Shown here: piece after piece, positions 1-10,845 of the stretch
Layout: each line of letters begins with the position of its first letter
Numbering within the stretch: the stretch's first letter is position 1
DNA from: Malurus cyaneus samueli
Lineage: Eukaryota; Chordata; Aves; Passeriformes; Maluridae
Assembly (NCBI GenBank): GCA_009741485.1
Contig: CM019216.1
Coordinates: forward strand, 59,254,459 to 59,318,458
Direction of reading: 5' to 3'
DNA length: 64,000 nucleotides
The notes under the pieces: generated by a model
Seen by the model: the letters and a program-made list of their open reading frames with translations, nothing else
Told to the model about the DNA's origin: nothing
Databases searched by the model: none
Made by a program: the position numbers and the translations under genes

Positions 1-1363
1 TATAGAGTAACACATTGAAGACCTCCAAAGGCCCCTCATTTCTTGAAAATAAAAGTAATTTGTTTCCTTTCAGGTGAGTGAGTGAGTGTTTTCTGGCTCT
101 CTATTTTGAATTTTAATCTGAAAACTGTTTGTTCCCCAGCCATCACAGACTAAATGTGCAAAGACAGAAAATAAGTGACTCTTTCACACTCCTCTTAGAA
201 CAACAAACAAAAAGAGTGAACCAGGGGAGGTTGGCACCTCAGTAATAACCATGTGCAACCTTTTGTTCTGCTAATAATAGTCAAACATGCAAAACCTGTC
301 AAAAAGACCTAAAGATCTCTTCTCTGACACACTCTGAGGTCTTGGAGGTTTGTACTCTATCTGTTTCAGCATGACATGCATTGTCTTTTTGGCACTGTGA
401 TTGTCTTTACTGCATTGTCTGCCTCAGGAAAAGATACCATTTATGGTGGCACCTTTGTGAACTCTTTAGTTTTCACAAAACCTACTTAATGCTGGCTCTC
501 CAGATGCTGAGAAATTTGGACTTCACTGCCATGTGGGACCTTCGTGGCAATTCATTCTCTGTCAGAAAGGATTTTTGTTTTCCCTTCCCCTCATAGTACA
601 AAAGCTTTACAGAAAAACATGACAGTACAACACGAGCAGGCAAAAGTAGCACAAGCCTATCTCACTGTTACTGTTGTTTTTCCTCTCCTGTCTCCGGAGA
701 TCCCCTGCCTTAGCTTTTCTCCATCATTGCACTAGATTTATTGGTTCAGTAAATTTCTGCAAAAGGAGAAAAAGAAGGCACTCGAAGACCCTAGGGACTA
801 CCAGCACGGATCCCCTGACCACTCTGTTCTGTGCAGTAACAAAAGCATTCCAGAGGGTTCCATTTGTTCACCAGTGCTAAACCAGAGCCATTGGGATGAG
901 CAATGAAGGGGATGGGGTCGGATGGGAAGGAAGAGGATGCCTGTTTGGAAGATCAAAGCTGGAAGAAATGCCTGGAAAGAAAGGGGAAGCAGGGCTGGGC
1001 ACACTCAGGGCTTCACGGGATGTGTGGGGAACAGGAGGAGCAGCAAAGGAGGAGTGAGGCAAAGGCTCACCTCTCACCTAATGAACAGTGTGCCCACAAG
1101 GAGCCTGGTTATTTTTGGGGAATTAAATGGTGCTGCCCGGTCTGTAACAGCTTTTGTCTGACTTTGAATTCATGTGAAACATTCTCTCTCTACAGCTAAT
1201 TTTTAATTTGGCTGTTTGATGTACTAGAGTGTAGTATATGACTGTTTTACCACTTTCTCTACAATAATTTGCATCCTGAAAGAAGGAGAGGTGAAGAGAG
1301 GCTGTAAGATGGGCCATGGAAATGTCATACTATGCTTCAAACTTTAGTTAGCACCACTATGTG

Positions 1364-1425
1364 CTTCATTTAAAATCTGACAATTCCCATTCTCTCATCG
1401 CACTTCATTTAAATCTGACATTCCA
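1364..1425. repeat. Imperfect 24-bp direct duplication
   Basis: The segment starting at 1364 (cttcatttaaaatctgac) recurs 39 bases downstream at 1403 (cttcatttaaatctgac). The two copies differ by two single-base deletions over about 24 bases. This looks like a local slippage or segmental duplication. No function is implied. Confidence 0.75.
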
Positions 1426-2797
1426 GTTACCTGGAGCAAGTGCTTTGATGAAGAGAAACTTGGAGGGTAATCCACCAGGACACATTAAACTGTTACAAGT
1501 CATAAAACATCTGCACCCAATGGCAAGCTATAAAGCTGAATGGATAAAGCTATTAAATGCATGGCATTGCTGGGCTGAATTCTTCCCCCTGCGAGAACAT
1601 TCAGCTGGTTCACACACAAACAGTTTTCTCATGATTGTACATGAGCAGCTCATATGATTATGATTTTCTGTACAGGCGTTTGCTAGCAAGAGCTGAGTTA
1701 GGACAAATTTGCATGCTTCCAGTGAGCACAAAACAGAGCATGTAAGATTCCTCCAGTATTTACTGAGCACATGATTTGAGATGTCTTTTCCCATCACATC
1801 TGCTGTACAACTTTATAAAATTATGAAAACACCAAGAATTAGCTAAAATGAAGCAATACTGAAGTAGAGTGGAAAAAGCCACCAATGCAAGAAAATTGTA
1901 TGTTTTAGAAAGCTGCAGTACTTGTGCTTATCAGCCCTGTTTATTCCATTTCTGCTTCTGGGCAGGGAAATTAGCAGGGGAGAAGTGTTGATACCCTGTT
2001 CCAGCTCGGCTCTGGAGTTCAGCAGAGCTCAAGAAAAGCCCCTACACATCAACTGGTTAGCAAAGAACAGCGAGAACACAGCATGGAAGGGTTCTGCTCT
2101 CTTTATATCCAAACACTCTCACTGCCTTTACTAGCTGAGATTAAATAGAGGTTGGCAATAGGTTTCATGAGGTCACCGGCCCAAGTAGGATTCCAAGGGA
2201 CCATATTTAATTTTTTAAGGGGCGGCTGAAAGCAGTACTCATAGGAAATGAAGCAGCAGCATTGTCTGTGTGGTCTCACAGAATCCTACTGATTTTGTCC
2301 CAGAGAGATGACCTTGTTTTCAATCCACTCATCTCTTCCTACCACTGACACCCAACAGAGAATCCATTAAGTGGAAATCACTCAGTTAAAATCTGTAATA
2401 ATCTCTTCCTTGTCCAACCACTTCTTCCATATTTTCCATTTATAGACTGACATTTTCAACACAGGAAACAGCTTCATGTTGCCACAGGGTCCACAGAGTC
2501 CAGCCTAGATAAGAACCAAGATTTCTACTTCACTGACATCTTCACCATATTTTTTCCACTCAAAAGTTCAATTGCAAAAAAAAGTATATTTCTTGCCAGA
2601 TTTTCTCAAAACATAACCCTGGTAAGTCAACTGAAATTCTGTTTCCCTAAGTCCAAATTCCTGTAATCTTTGCCAGTCAATTTTTTGACACTGAAGAATA
2701 ATTTCCTCTACAAAATGTTGCACTTCTTACAAGGTAGCATTTCCAAAATTAAAATGTTAAACTAGAAATTTGCCATCCATCTACGCCTACCATATTT

Positions 2798-2889
2798 CTG
2801 GGTAATCTCCTCTGCAAACATTAACTCAGCTACCACCTATAGCCTGGGTAATCACTTAAGCAAACATTCATTCAGTTGCTATCTCTGAG
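2798..2889. repeat. Degenerate 46-bp tandem duplication
   Basis: Two adjacent 46-base units (2798-2843 and 2844-2889) match at about 32 of 46 positions by hand alignment without gaps. The blocks ctgggtaatc and gcaaacatt are shared exactly. The divergence suggests an old duplication. It lies inside the C-rich, G-poor stretch. Confidence 0.6.
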
Positions 2890-4879
2890 CAAGCACCTCA
2901 CAAAGCTGTCTTTCTGCTACATGTCTATATTCTTTAAATCAAACAGAAGTCCCAGGCTGATTCTCTGTTCACTCAAGCACAATTTCCTTCATGCATACTG
3001 GACCACTGTTTTGCCTGTGTAGGATATCTACAACTCATATCCCTCCCTGGGTCTTCATTTGCAGATATATTCAAATTTTTCAGATTTTGGCACCTCCAGG
3101 GCCAGTTTTATGTTGCAGATATCTGCTTACACACATGAAGCAAGTGCATGAGATTGTATGACAGTATTCCTACACTGAGAGTGGTATAGGAATTTAGGAC
3201 ATATGACACTGTCTAAAGACAGTATTCCTATATTAATGTCTTTTATTCTTTCCCATTCCACCAATATTGCCCTTATTCATTCACTGAAATCTCCTTGTTT
3301 TCTCCCATAGTTTTCTTTCTGTTTGTGAGAAGTTTATAGCTAACAAGAACATTTAATTATACAGTTTTAATTCTTTCTTTGTAATCTGTCTTTCCAATCA
3401 GTTTCCAGAAAGGATTGTCAATCGTTTAGGTACCAGTAAGATGCAGCCAGTCTGTTAGATAGGTCTGCTTTACTGCTTCCATAAATTCCTCTATTTATCT
3501 CTAGTGATTTGCTTTCACTAATTTGTAGTGTAGGCTCTTTACAGCAGGTCTTCCCTTGGAGTCTTAGGCACATGGTAAGCCAGCTGCTACTGCTTCTGGA
3601 AAAAAAATAATTATTTGAATAAAGACAATTATTTGAATCCCAGCCATTGTATCTGTATATTCCAACACAACATCTCTCTTTAAATAAAGACCTGTGATCC
3701 AAGCAGTATTTCACACACTCCTGCAGTTCCATTCAAACATGATGAAACATTTGTCCTTTGAGCATGGCACAAACAAACTATTCACTTACAAAAACCCACT
3801 CCTTTGGAATAAACATGTTTTGCAGAGTCACAGATAATGTCATTCACTGTTAACTCTCCAAGAAAGGAATGCATAGTATGTGCTGCTATGAAAACATGTA
3901 CTTAAGTTACTCTGGAAGCCACAGCAAGAAAATTCTTCAAATAAAAATAACTTCAAGATACACACCATAAATCTAAGCACGTCTTTGCATCATGTCTGTG
4001 AAAAATACCTGCTTTTTTGTAATGGAAAAAATACCAATTATTAAAAATATAAGAACTTTATTATTGCCAAGTCCATCTGAATTCTAGACTAGATAGAGAG
4101 GAGTACAATTTGGTATGTTTCAAACAGCTATCCAGACCTTAAGGAGAGCATTCCACATGAATCACTAACCAAAAGTCAAGAGCTAAGGAACTGGCAGCAA
4201 AAAAAGAATGCTGGCATTTGGAATTCTTCCTTTACAACAACATTGCTTTCCTAAGACTTCTTTGTTCTGTGTACACCTGTCAGACATTTGGCTTTTTGTA
4301 TAAGGTTTATTCTTCTGCACAAATAGATCTCATGCAAGAGATCTCACTGTAACTTCTATAGTTTAGATTTTCTCAACTGGATGGAATAATGTATCCTTTA
4401 TAGCATCATGCCTAAAAATTGCCTATGTGTACCATATCATTTTAAGGAATAGCATTATTCTAGCAATCTGGAAATAACTTCAAATATTTCTGTTTGACTG
4501 TCTGCAAGCCAGGGGTAATTTTGTTATTGTGTAATATAGAAAGATGTATTAAACTCTATTTTACCTGTCTCGTAACCAATTGTAATATATATATATATGT
4601 TATAAGAAGCATTTCTGTACTTCTCCTTTTATCTTTTTCTGTAAAAAAAGGTAGCCCTCCTTGTAAAACCATCTATTAAATTTATTTTAATTAAGTCAAG
4701 TACCCAGCCTGAATGATGGCTTTACTGGCAAAACTTGCCAAAAAAAACCCATGATCTGCTGTTCTATTAAAGGCAACAGGGTCCATTTTCGTATTCTAGA
4801 ACCAATGGGATTTTAGCCCCAGCTAAAACATTGCTGCAGTTCGGTGAAGTGTGGAAGGAGATAAGGTAAACCATCCATT

Positions 4880-5100
4880 GCAGCAGCTGTGAACGAATGC
4901 CAGCCATGTCCTGGGGTCCATCAGACCCGGTCGAGGTAGGTGATGATCCTGCTCTGCTCTGCACTGGTGCAGCCTCACCTCAAGTTCTGTGCGTGGTTTT
5001 GGACACCACAGTGTAAGAAAGGCATGAAACAATTAGAGAGCGTTCAAAGGAAGGCAACAAAGGGCTTTAGTGGGAAGCCATATAAGGGTGAAGTTCAAGA
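4880..5100 (+). mobile_element. CR1 LINE fragment, late ORF2 region
   Basis: This is a decayed piece of a CR1 non-LTR retrotransposon in plus orientation, from the late part of ORF2 downstream of the reverse transcriptase core. The plus-strand frame from 4940 reads SALVQPHLKFCAWFWTPQCK, then a KKGMKQLESVQRKATKGF segment. The family pattern here is SALVRPHLEYCVQFWAP followed by YKKD..LE.VQRRATK. Upstream, the frame is broken and a short deletion removes part of the block preceding that motif. Neither the 3' terminal repeats nor the 5' end is present. It is dead and has no host gene role. Confidence 0.85.
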
Positions 5101-7591
5101 AGAGATGACTCAGACCACCTCTAAGTCAGTTTTAAGACCTTGATATCAGCTTTAAAATTCAGTCTCCTTTTTTGTGTTTATAAGTAATTTTTGAACCAAT
5201 AACTTGGTTTTTGTCTTGGACCAACATTGGTCAGATAATTAAGAAAGCTACTTCCTAGTACAGAGTCTAAATGCCTTACCTTTCTTCTATGACTTCAGGA
5301 AGTAAGCAAATTCCAGTAGAGACTTCTGAACAAAAGGCCTAATGTTCAGGTGTATCCTTCTCCATGGCTGAGTTTGGCCTGAAGCAACTTCTTCCTTCTT
5401 CAAGTTTTCTTGCCACCATTGTTCTCCAGCCCTGGGGTGGGCACGGGGCAGGGCCTGTCCCAGTATCCCAGTCAGGAGGAGGACAGCTGGGGGGCACCAG
5501 GGCAGCCTCAGCTCCTTGCACCAGGCATCTCCCTGAGAAACTGACATGGGAAATGAACATTTGGGTGTGGGTCAGGTCATACAAATTCTCCACTTTTAAT
5601 CCTTTTTATTTTTTATACTTTTTTTTCAGACAAAGTAACTTTACAAATTTAGTGAGGCATGTGAATAGTTTGACAACTATATTTATAGTATATGGCAAAA
5701 AAGATCACCTATCTATACAATATAGATTCAGGAAGTTGTTTATCTGTTTAATGTTCAGAACTAACTTGATGTGTCTCCCCTTTCCAACATTGATTTTGAT
5801 ATTGCCAAAATAAACTTGCCTGTTAGAACACCAGAGTGGAAATTTACTCTATTTTTAATTCTAAATTGTAATATACTTTTTTTAAAAATCCAAGGTATTA
5901 ATAACAGTACTTTGATATGGATTTTTCAAAATATATGATCCTGGCAAAGCCCATGGAATCCCTTTTAAATAAGCTCAAATACTAATCAGTGTATACAGTC
6001 TGTAAATCTCATGAACTTCCAGTTTAAATTGTTGTAAATCTTTTCGTTTGCCAATGTACATTTTAGGAAAAGGTAATACATCAAGAATCTACTCTTTTTA
6101 TAAAAAAAAAAAAAAAAGACTGGCCAAATACGTACCTCAAACTGAGTCTAACCTGGATTCCTTCAATTCTGTCAAAGACAGGGATTTCAGAGAGGCTTTT
6201 TCAGAAATAAAATGGGGGTTGAGAATGTAGATAAAGCTGCTTTCAGATGAAGGGCCATACACTTAACTTCATTTTTAGCTTTGCTTTAACTTATCTTTAT
6301 ATGTTTTTGATCTCTCCCTGTGAGAAAGAAGATCCTGTATGTATTTCATCACACAGTCAGCAATAGAACTATTACTTCAGTTAAAATATAGGTACAGCTG
6401 AATGGTAATTGCAATCCTCATGAGGTTTTCCTATTCAAATTAGTATAATGGAGTTAGCCTGAGATTTCTATGGAGAGGACCTGTTGCATATCCTGGTTTA
6501 CATAGGGAAGAATGTGACAAAATAGAAACTACCCAAATGATTTCATCATGACATCAAATTTTTGTGTAGGTTATCTTTTTTTATGTAGCCCTATTTTGCA
6601 TGAGATATTTTGCATGAGATAGTCCAAAATACGGAGCAAAAACCCTAAAAGCTCATCTAGAAAAGGGGAAGATCTCAGTGAAAAGGATATTAATCAAATT
6701 TGTAGGCTTCTGTTTCCAGACCAGAGGTGAAAACAGGGGACTTTGTTTCCCAATTAGCACAATGAAGTTCCTGATACAAACTTAGGGACCACGCTTTCCC
6801 CCCAACTTTTTTGCTTGCATTTAGGTCACACCTGGTACATTACTTTTCCAGATGCTTACTATACATTTAAAAGTAACAAACCAGCTTTTTTTTTGCTACA
6901 ATAACCCACAGAAAAATGAGGTCCCTAGGGAGTAATCTTCTGGTTTTCCAATTTATATTATCCTTTGGCCATTTAGCTGTGTAGTGTTATATATTTTCTT
7001 TGGTGGTAGTGAGAGATGTGTTCCCTTTTCTTTTAATCTAACTTCAAAAACTAATGTAAATTAGGCCATGACCCTGAAGTCAAGAAATTTCTCGAGTTGG
7101 TGATTGAGCAGGCTGATTATTCAGTCTGGTTTCTTTAAAGCCTTTGCAATGGAATAAGATTTTGCTTGGACCACAATTCACAGCCGTGAGTATTTGTGTC
7201 AAGGCCTTCTGTAGGACATCCAAGCTTCCTGGTTTCACGTGCAACACAGAGCACAGCCATTTCAATACACATCAGCTCACTGCAAATAGTTATTGGGAAA
7301 CTCAGAGTTTTCGCTTGCTCATTTACAACCAGCCATGGCTTAAGCAATGAGTAACTTCATTGCTTTAGAAATGTTGGGGCATCACTGAAAACAGAGACTT
7401 CCCAAAAGATTGCAAGGTCTGCCCTGGATAAGCAACTCATCAGGAATCCAGTGATCCTGCAAAGCAGTCAATTCAGCTGTTGAGTGTGTAAGCAGAGGAG
7501 TAGAGCAGAAAAGCAGAGCAGAGAGGAGTAGTTAAACTCAATACAAAATAGTAATAGAAATAATAATTATTTTTCAATTCTGGTGCCCAGA
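5101..7591. other. Unclassified non-coding stretch
   Basis: There is no supported gene here. A locally GC-rich patch at about 5405-5545 sits inside a 149-codon open frame (5364-5813), the longest in the window. That frame passes from a G/P-rich segment into hydrophobic, AT-driven sequence and shows no domain, so I do not call it. Also present are an A16 run (6102-6117) and an exact 14-bp tandem duplication (6592-6619). Confidence 0.55.
6592..6619. repeat. Exact 14-bp tandem duplication
   Basis: The unit tattttgcatgaga occurs twice back to back (6592-6605 and 6606-6619) with no mismatch. Perfect identity suggests a recent replication-slippage event, possibly polymorphic. Confidence 0.9.
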
Positions 7592-7990
7592 TTTTGCAGT
7601 ATTGGTGAACTGGCAAAGGTGCAACGAAAAGTCACAGAAATTATCTGAGTACTGAGGGAAACATTCTATAGTGAGCGTTAAAGAGCTCATTCTATTTAGT
7701 TCATCAAAAAGCATTCTAAGAGATTAATTGATTAATCATAGTGTATAAGTACTTCCATAAAACAGACTCACCAGTTACTGAAGGCCTTTAAATGTAGTAA
7801 AGAAAGAATAAAAACATCAGAAGTTGAAAATTATTCTCAAGAAAAATCAGGTGAGGAATCAAGCACAGAGATTTGCTAGTGAAGGTGACTAACCATATGA
7901 ACAACCTGCCGAGGGAAGAAAAGGACTCAATCTCTTGATGTCTGCATATTATGATACCTTTCTGGGAAATGTGGCTATCTCCTTGGAAGA
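7592..7990 (+). mobile_element. Ancient CR1-type LINE fragment, 3' end of ORF2
   Basis: This is an old, heavily mutated CR1-like fragment in plus orientation. Phrases in order match the family's terminal ORF2: an ttctggtgcccag box, gtgcaacgaaaagtcacag, then agcgttaaagagctc and ctatttagttcatcaaaaag. Next come tataagtactt and a stretch whose conceptual product includes KLKIILKKNQVRNQAQRFA, resembling the WKLKLDKFRLEIRRKF segment. Last is aaccatatgaacaacctgcc, resembling NHWNNLPRDV, followed by a degenerate rctcttgatgtct-like tail. Several stops and frameshifts are present. It resembles amniote-wide CR1 copies, such as those in crocodilians and turtles, more than young avian subfamilies. The age is inferred from that recalled similarity. 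Confidence 0.7.
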
Positions 7991-10571
7991 TACAAACTCA
8001 AAAATAAATTCAATATTCGAACAAATTAGCTAATCCTTTTTTAGACAGTTTGGTGTAACTGTGCCTAATGACATCTGTGAATTTGTACATGTCTTTGAAA
8101 CGTAGGTGAAAAAAAAGACTAAAAGAGCAGCAGACAAAGCCAAACACCGACGGAACACAGTCGACTGCCAAGCCAAGAAAGAGTTCTATGGGATAAGTGC
8201 TGATTAGGAAAGAGCTCAGAGCTTCAAGGAAAGATAGCATCTCTCCCCATTTGATATTTGTTGTACTGAAGAAAAGAAGCCTTTGTATTTTTTCTTCCCC
8301 TTTTTAATAAATAGGATTTTAGCATCAATTTCCCTTTCCTTCTGACTTAAACTACTCAATGGAATCTGGATTATTGGCCAACTGCTCAAGTCAGAGAAAA
8401 ATAACATTAAGTTTTATAGGCTCAGTACAGGGAGTAAGAGGTGCAATTCAGAGACTTGTGATCTGACTCGAAAATTTCATGATCTCAGTCTTTCACTCCT
8501 GTGAGTCTATGAGTTCTCTGAATATTTGTCTGATACATCTTTCCTGTTTAGTATAGCATATTTGAATTAGTGGCAACAACTCTACTGTTTTGCCTTCCTA
8601 ATGCTCTTTAGTGCAACTCAGCATTGAGAATATATTAAAAGTAGTTGCAAGATGTTCATGCAGTCAAAGCTGATATAGCAAAAGGTCTCCAAAGTTCATT
8701 TATTTTCCCTTCATCATCATTTCCCAGGCTACTGAGAAGTTGTTTTGTTTTTTTTTTCTTTTTACTATATTGATGGCTCCAGAGAGTTTTGTGTTACATT
8801 TGACTGGGATTGTTTTAGTTATAGGATCCTTATTCTTCAACTAGAAGTGTGCCAAGTTGGGATGAACCCTTAGACTGTGCAGATCTCCATTCTGTGTTCC
8901 CACTGAACTCATCTCACTTCCAGTCTCTTTAAACAGTTCATGAACTTGGCTGTTTTGAAGCATAGCAGAATGACACTAATTCATAAAGGCAGAGTTCATT
9001 GGATAATATTTCTATGATTTATTTGATTGTTTGTTTGGGTTTGTGCCTTAAAGTATTTGACAAATCATTCATGACAAGATTTGACAAACTCTGTAAAGCT
9101 CATCAATGTTTGCTTTGCAAAACATTGTTTTAGATATTAATTTAGTACCTGTACTAAAATGCATAACCAGGGATTTCCACAGACCAAGCAGTGCACATCA
9201 AAAGATTCCTGTTGTTACTTCTGACCCACGATGCAGATACAGGAAAAAATTGACTGAAGTGCCAGTGCTAATTTAGAAAATTTAGAAGAGTGGTTTTGGT
9301 GAACCAGTACTTCTGGTTACAGCTGCATTGTACAGGATGAATCTTTTTAACGTATTTCAGGTGATTCTAACTTCTTTTTAAAAAAGTAAGGTATATTGCT
9401 CAAATCTGCATGCTGCTCTAACCAGATGACTACACCTATCCTGCTGCTATGTCACCAGAGCCTCTGAACTTTCAGGTCACATTTGCTCTCTCTTAATGCA
9501 AGAAGACGTATTATTAAACAGACATCTCTGCAAACTTAGCCTTGGTTCTGACTATCAGGTATATCTTTTGGGACTCTTGCCTCATAGTCCACTGTAAGAG
9601 TTTGCAGCCAAATATTAGTGTCTTACACATGTGCAAGGCTATTGCCTTCCTTGGCTGAGCCAAAAACCAAAATAAATCCATGTCAGCTATTTTGTTCATA
9701 GGCTTAACAGGAAAAGTTTGGGTCTCCCAGCGACAGTTGGATTGGCTCTGCAAGGCTAGAGAGAAGAGATAGAGATACAGATTTATTTCTGTGCCACTAA
9801 TGTGAATAAATAGAATGGACTAAATTCAAGGCTCAAATGGGTTGAATAAGAAAATATCATTTAAATTGTAAAACAGCTCTTGAAATTCTCCAAAATGGAA
9901 CATTCCCATGATTCTTAACCAAAAATACAGAGGTAATGAGGGTGATAATAATATGGTCTCCCACTTCTATCCTTCTGCAGCAATGACTTTCACATCACTG
10001 ATAGTGATTCTAGTAAAGGAATTGTATGACTGAAGCCTGCAATTACATCATTTAAGCAGTGTTAACTTTTATAATATTTTCCTCCCATAATTTTTAATGA
10101 AATATAGATCATAGCTAACTCATGCAAATCTACAGCTATCAATAGGTAGAGTCTGGCACAGCAGATATCTATTTCATTTATGCTTTAGACAGCATTGCAT
10201 AACTGTATCTGCAGTCTTTTGTTAATTGTATCATCCTTGCTGCTATGTGACATCTTTCACACTATTCATATTCACATCTTCTACAATCTGAAATGCATCA
10301 GAGTCCTTATGTATCTTCCACAGCCAACATGCAGCTTAGCATTATTAAACTGATTTGTCAGGGAGTTTGATTCATGCATATAGAAAGCATTCTATGAGCT
10401 CTCTGAAGATGGGGATTCCCAGTCCACAGAGAATTTTGAATTTGTTTTCAATGAATTCAGAAAATTCACTGGGATTGTCTAAATTTCTGTACATTTCAGA
10501 CAAATCAGAACTTAAACTACTGAAAATAACACTGATTTAATTTGATAATTTCGATTCGGTCTAAAAATATA
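7991..10571. other. Unclassified non-coding stretch
   Basis: I see no gene or repeat I can name here. Open frames are short (79 codons or fewer) and lack domains. The sequence is AT-rich with ordinary short homopolymers, such as the T run near 8750. Confidence 0.6.
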
Positions 10572-10845
10572 TATAATGCACATGTTCTGTTGTGTTCAGA
10601 TGGAATTCCTTGTTTTAATTTGTGCACATTGCCTCTTGCTTTGCTAAAAGCATTGCTGAAAAGGACATGGCTCCCTCCTCTGCAGTTCCTCCCATGAGGT
10701 ACCCACACAGATTGGTAAGACCCCCTCCAGGTTCTCTTGTCCTGAGGGAAGGGGCTCAACAGTCCCAGCTCCCTCGGACACTTTTTATGCAACAGATGCT
10801 CCAGTCCTGCAATCATCTTTGCGGGTCTTTGCTGCTTCTACAGCC
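10572..10845 (-). mobile_element. CR1 LINE fragment, late ORF2, antisense
   Basis: Read on the minus strand from 10845, the sequence matches CR1 late ORF2. A gcagcaaagacccgcaaagatga block corresponds to the RRATKM motif. It is followed by an open frame beginning MIAGLEHLLHKKCPRELGLL, matching the family's GLEHLSYEERLRELGLF. Further on come NAFSKARGNVHKLKQGIPSE, corresponding to the S..RGNG.KL..G.F motif. Similarity fades near 10580, before the 3' terminal repeats, so the 3' end is missing or decayed. Two truncated ends indicate a broken remnant. Confidence 0.82.

Larger units (their letters stand above)
1..4879. other. Unclassified non-coding stretch
   Basis: No gene, exon or recognisable interspersed repeat is supported here. 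The open frames are all at or below 104 codons, lie on both strands in overlapping frames, and have no recognisable domain. The sequence holds small local duplications (1364-1425, 2798-2889, 3609-3638), a short AT dinucleotide tract at 4585-4598, and a C-rich, G-poor stretch on the plus strand at about 2401-3000. An intron or intergenic DNA is the likely identity. A diverged repeat that I do not recognise cannot be excluded. Confidence 0.6.

Noticed and set aside
5364..5813. Longest open frame in the window (149 codons, plus strand)
   Set aside because: It joins a Gly/Pro-rich segment to Phe/Leu/Ile-rich AT-driven sequence, shows no domain or family resemblance, and overlaps minus-strand frames. 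One frame of this length is expected by chance in 64 kb searched in six frames.
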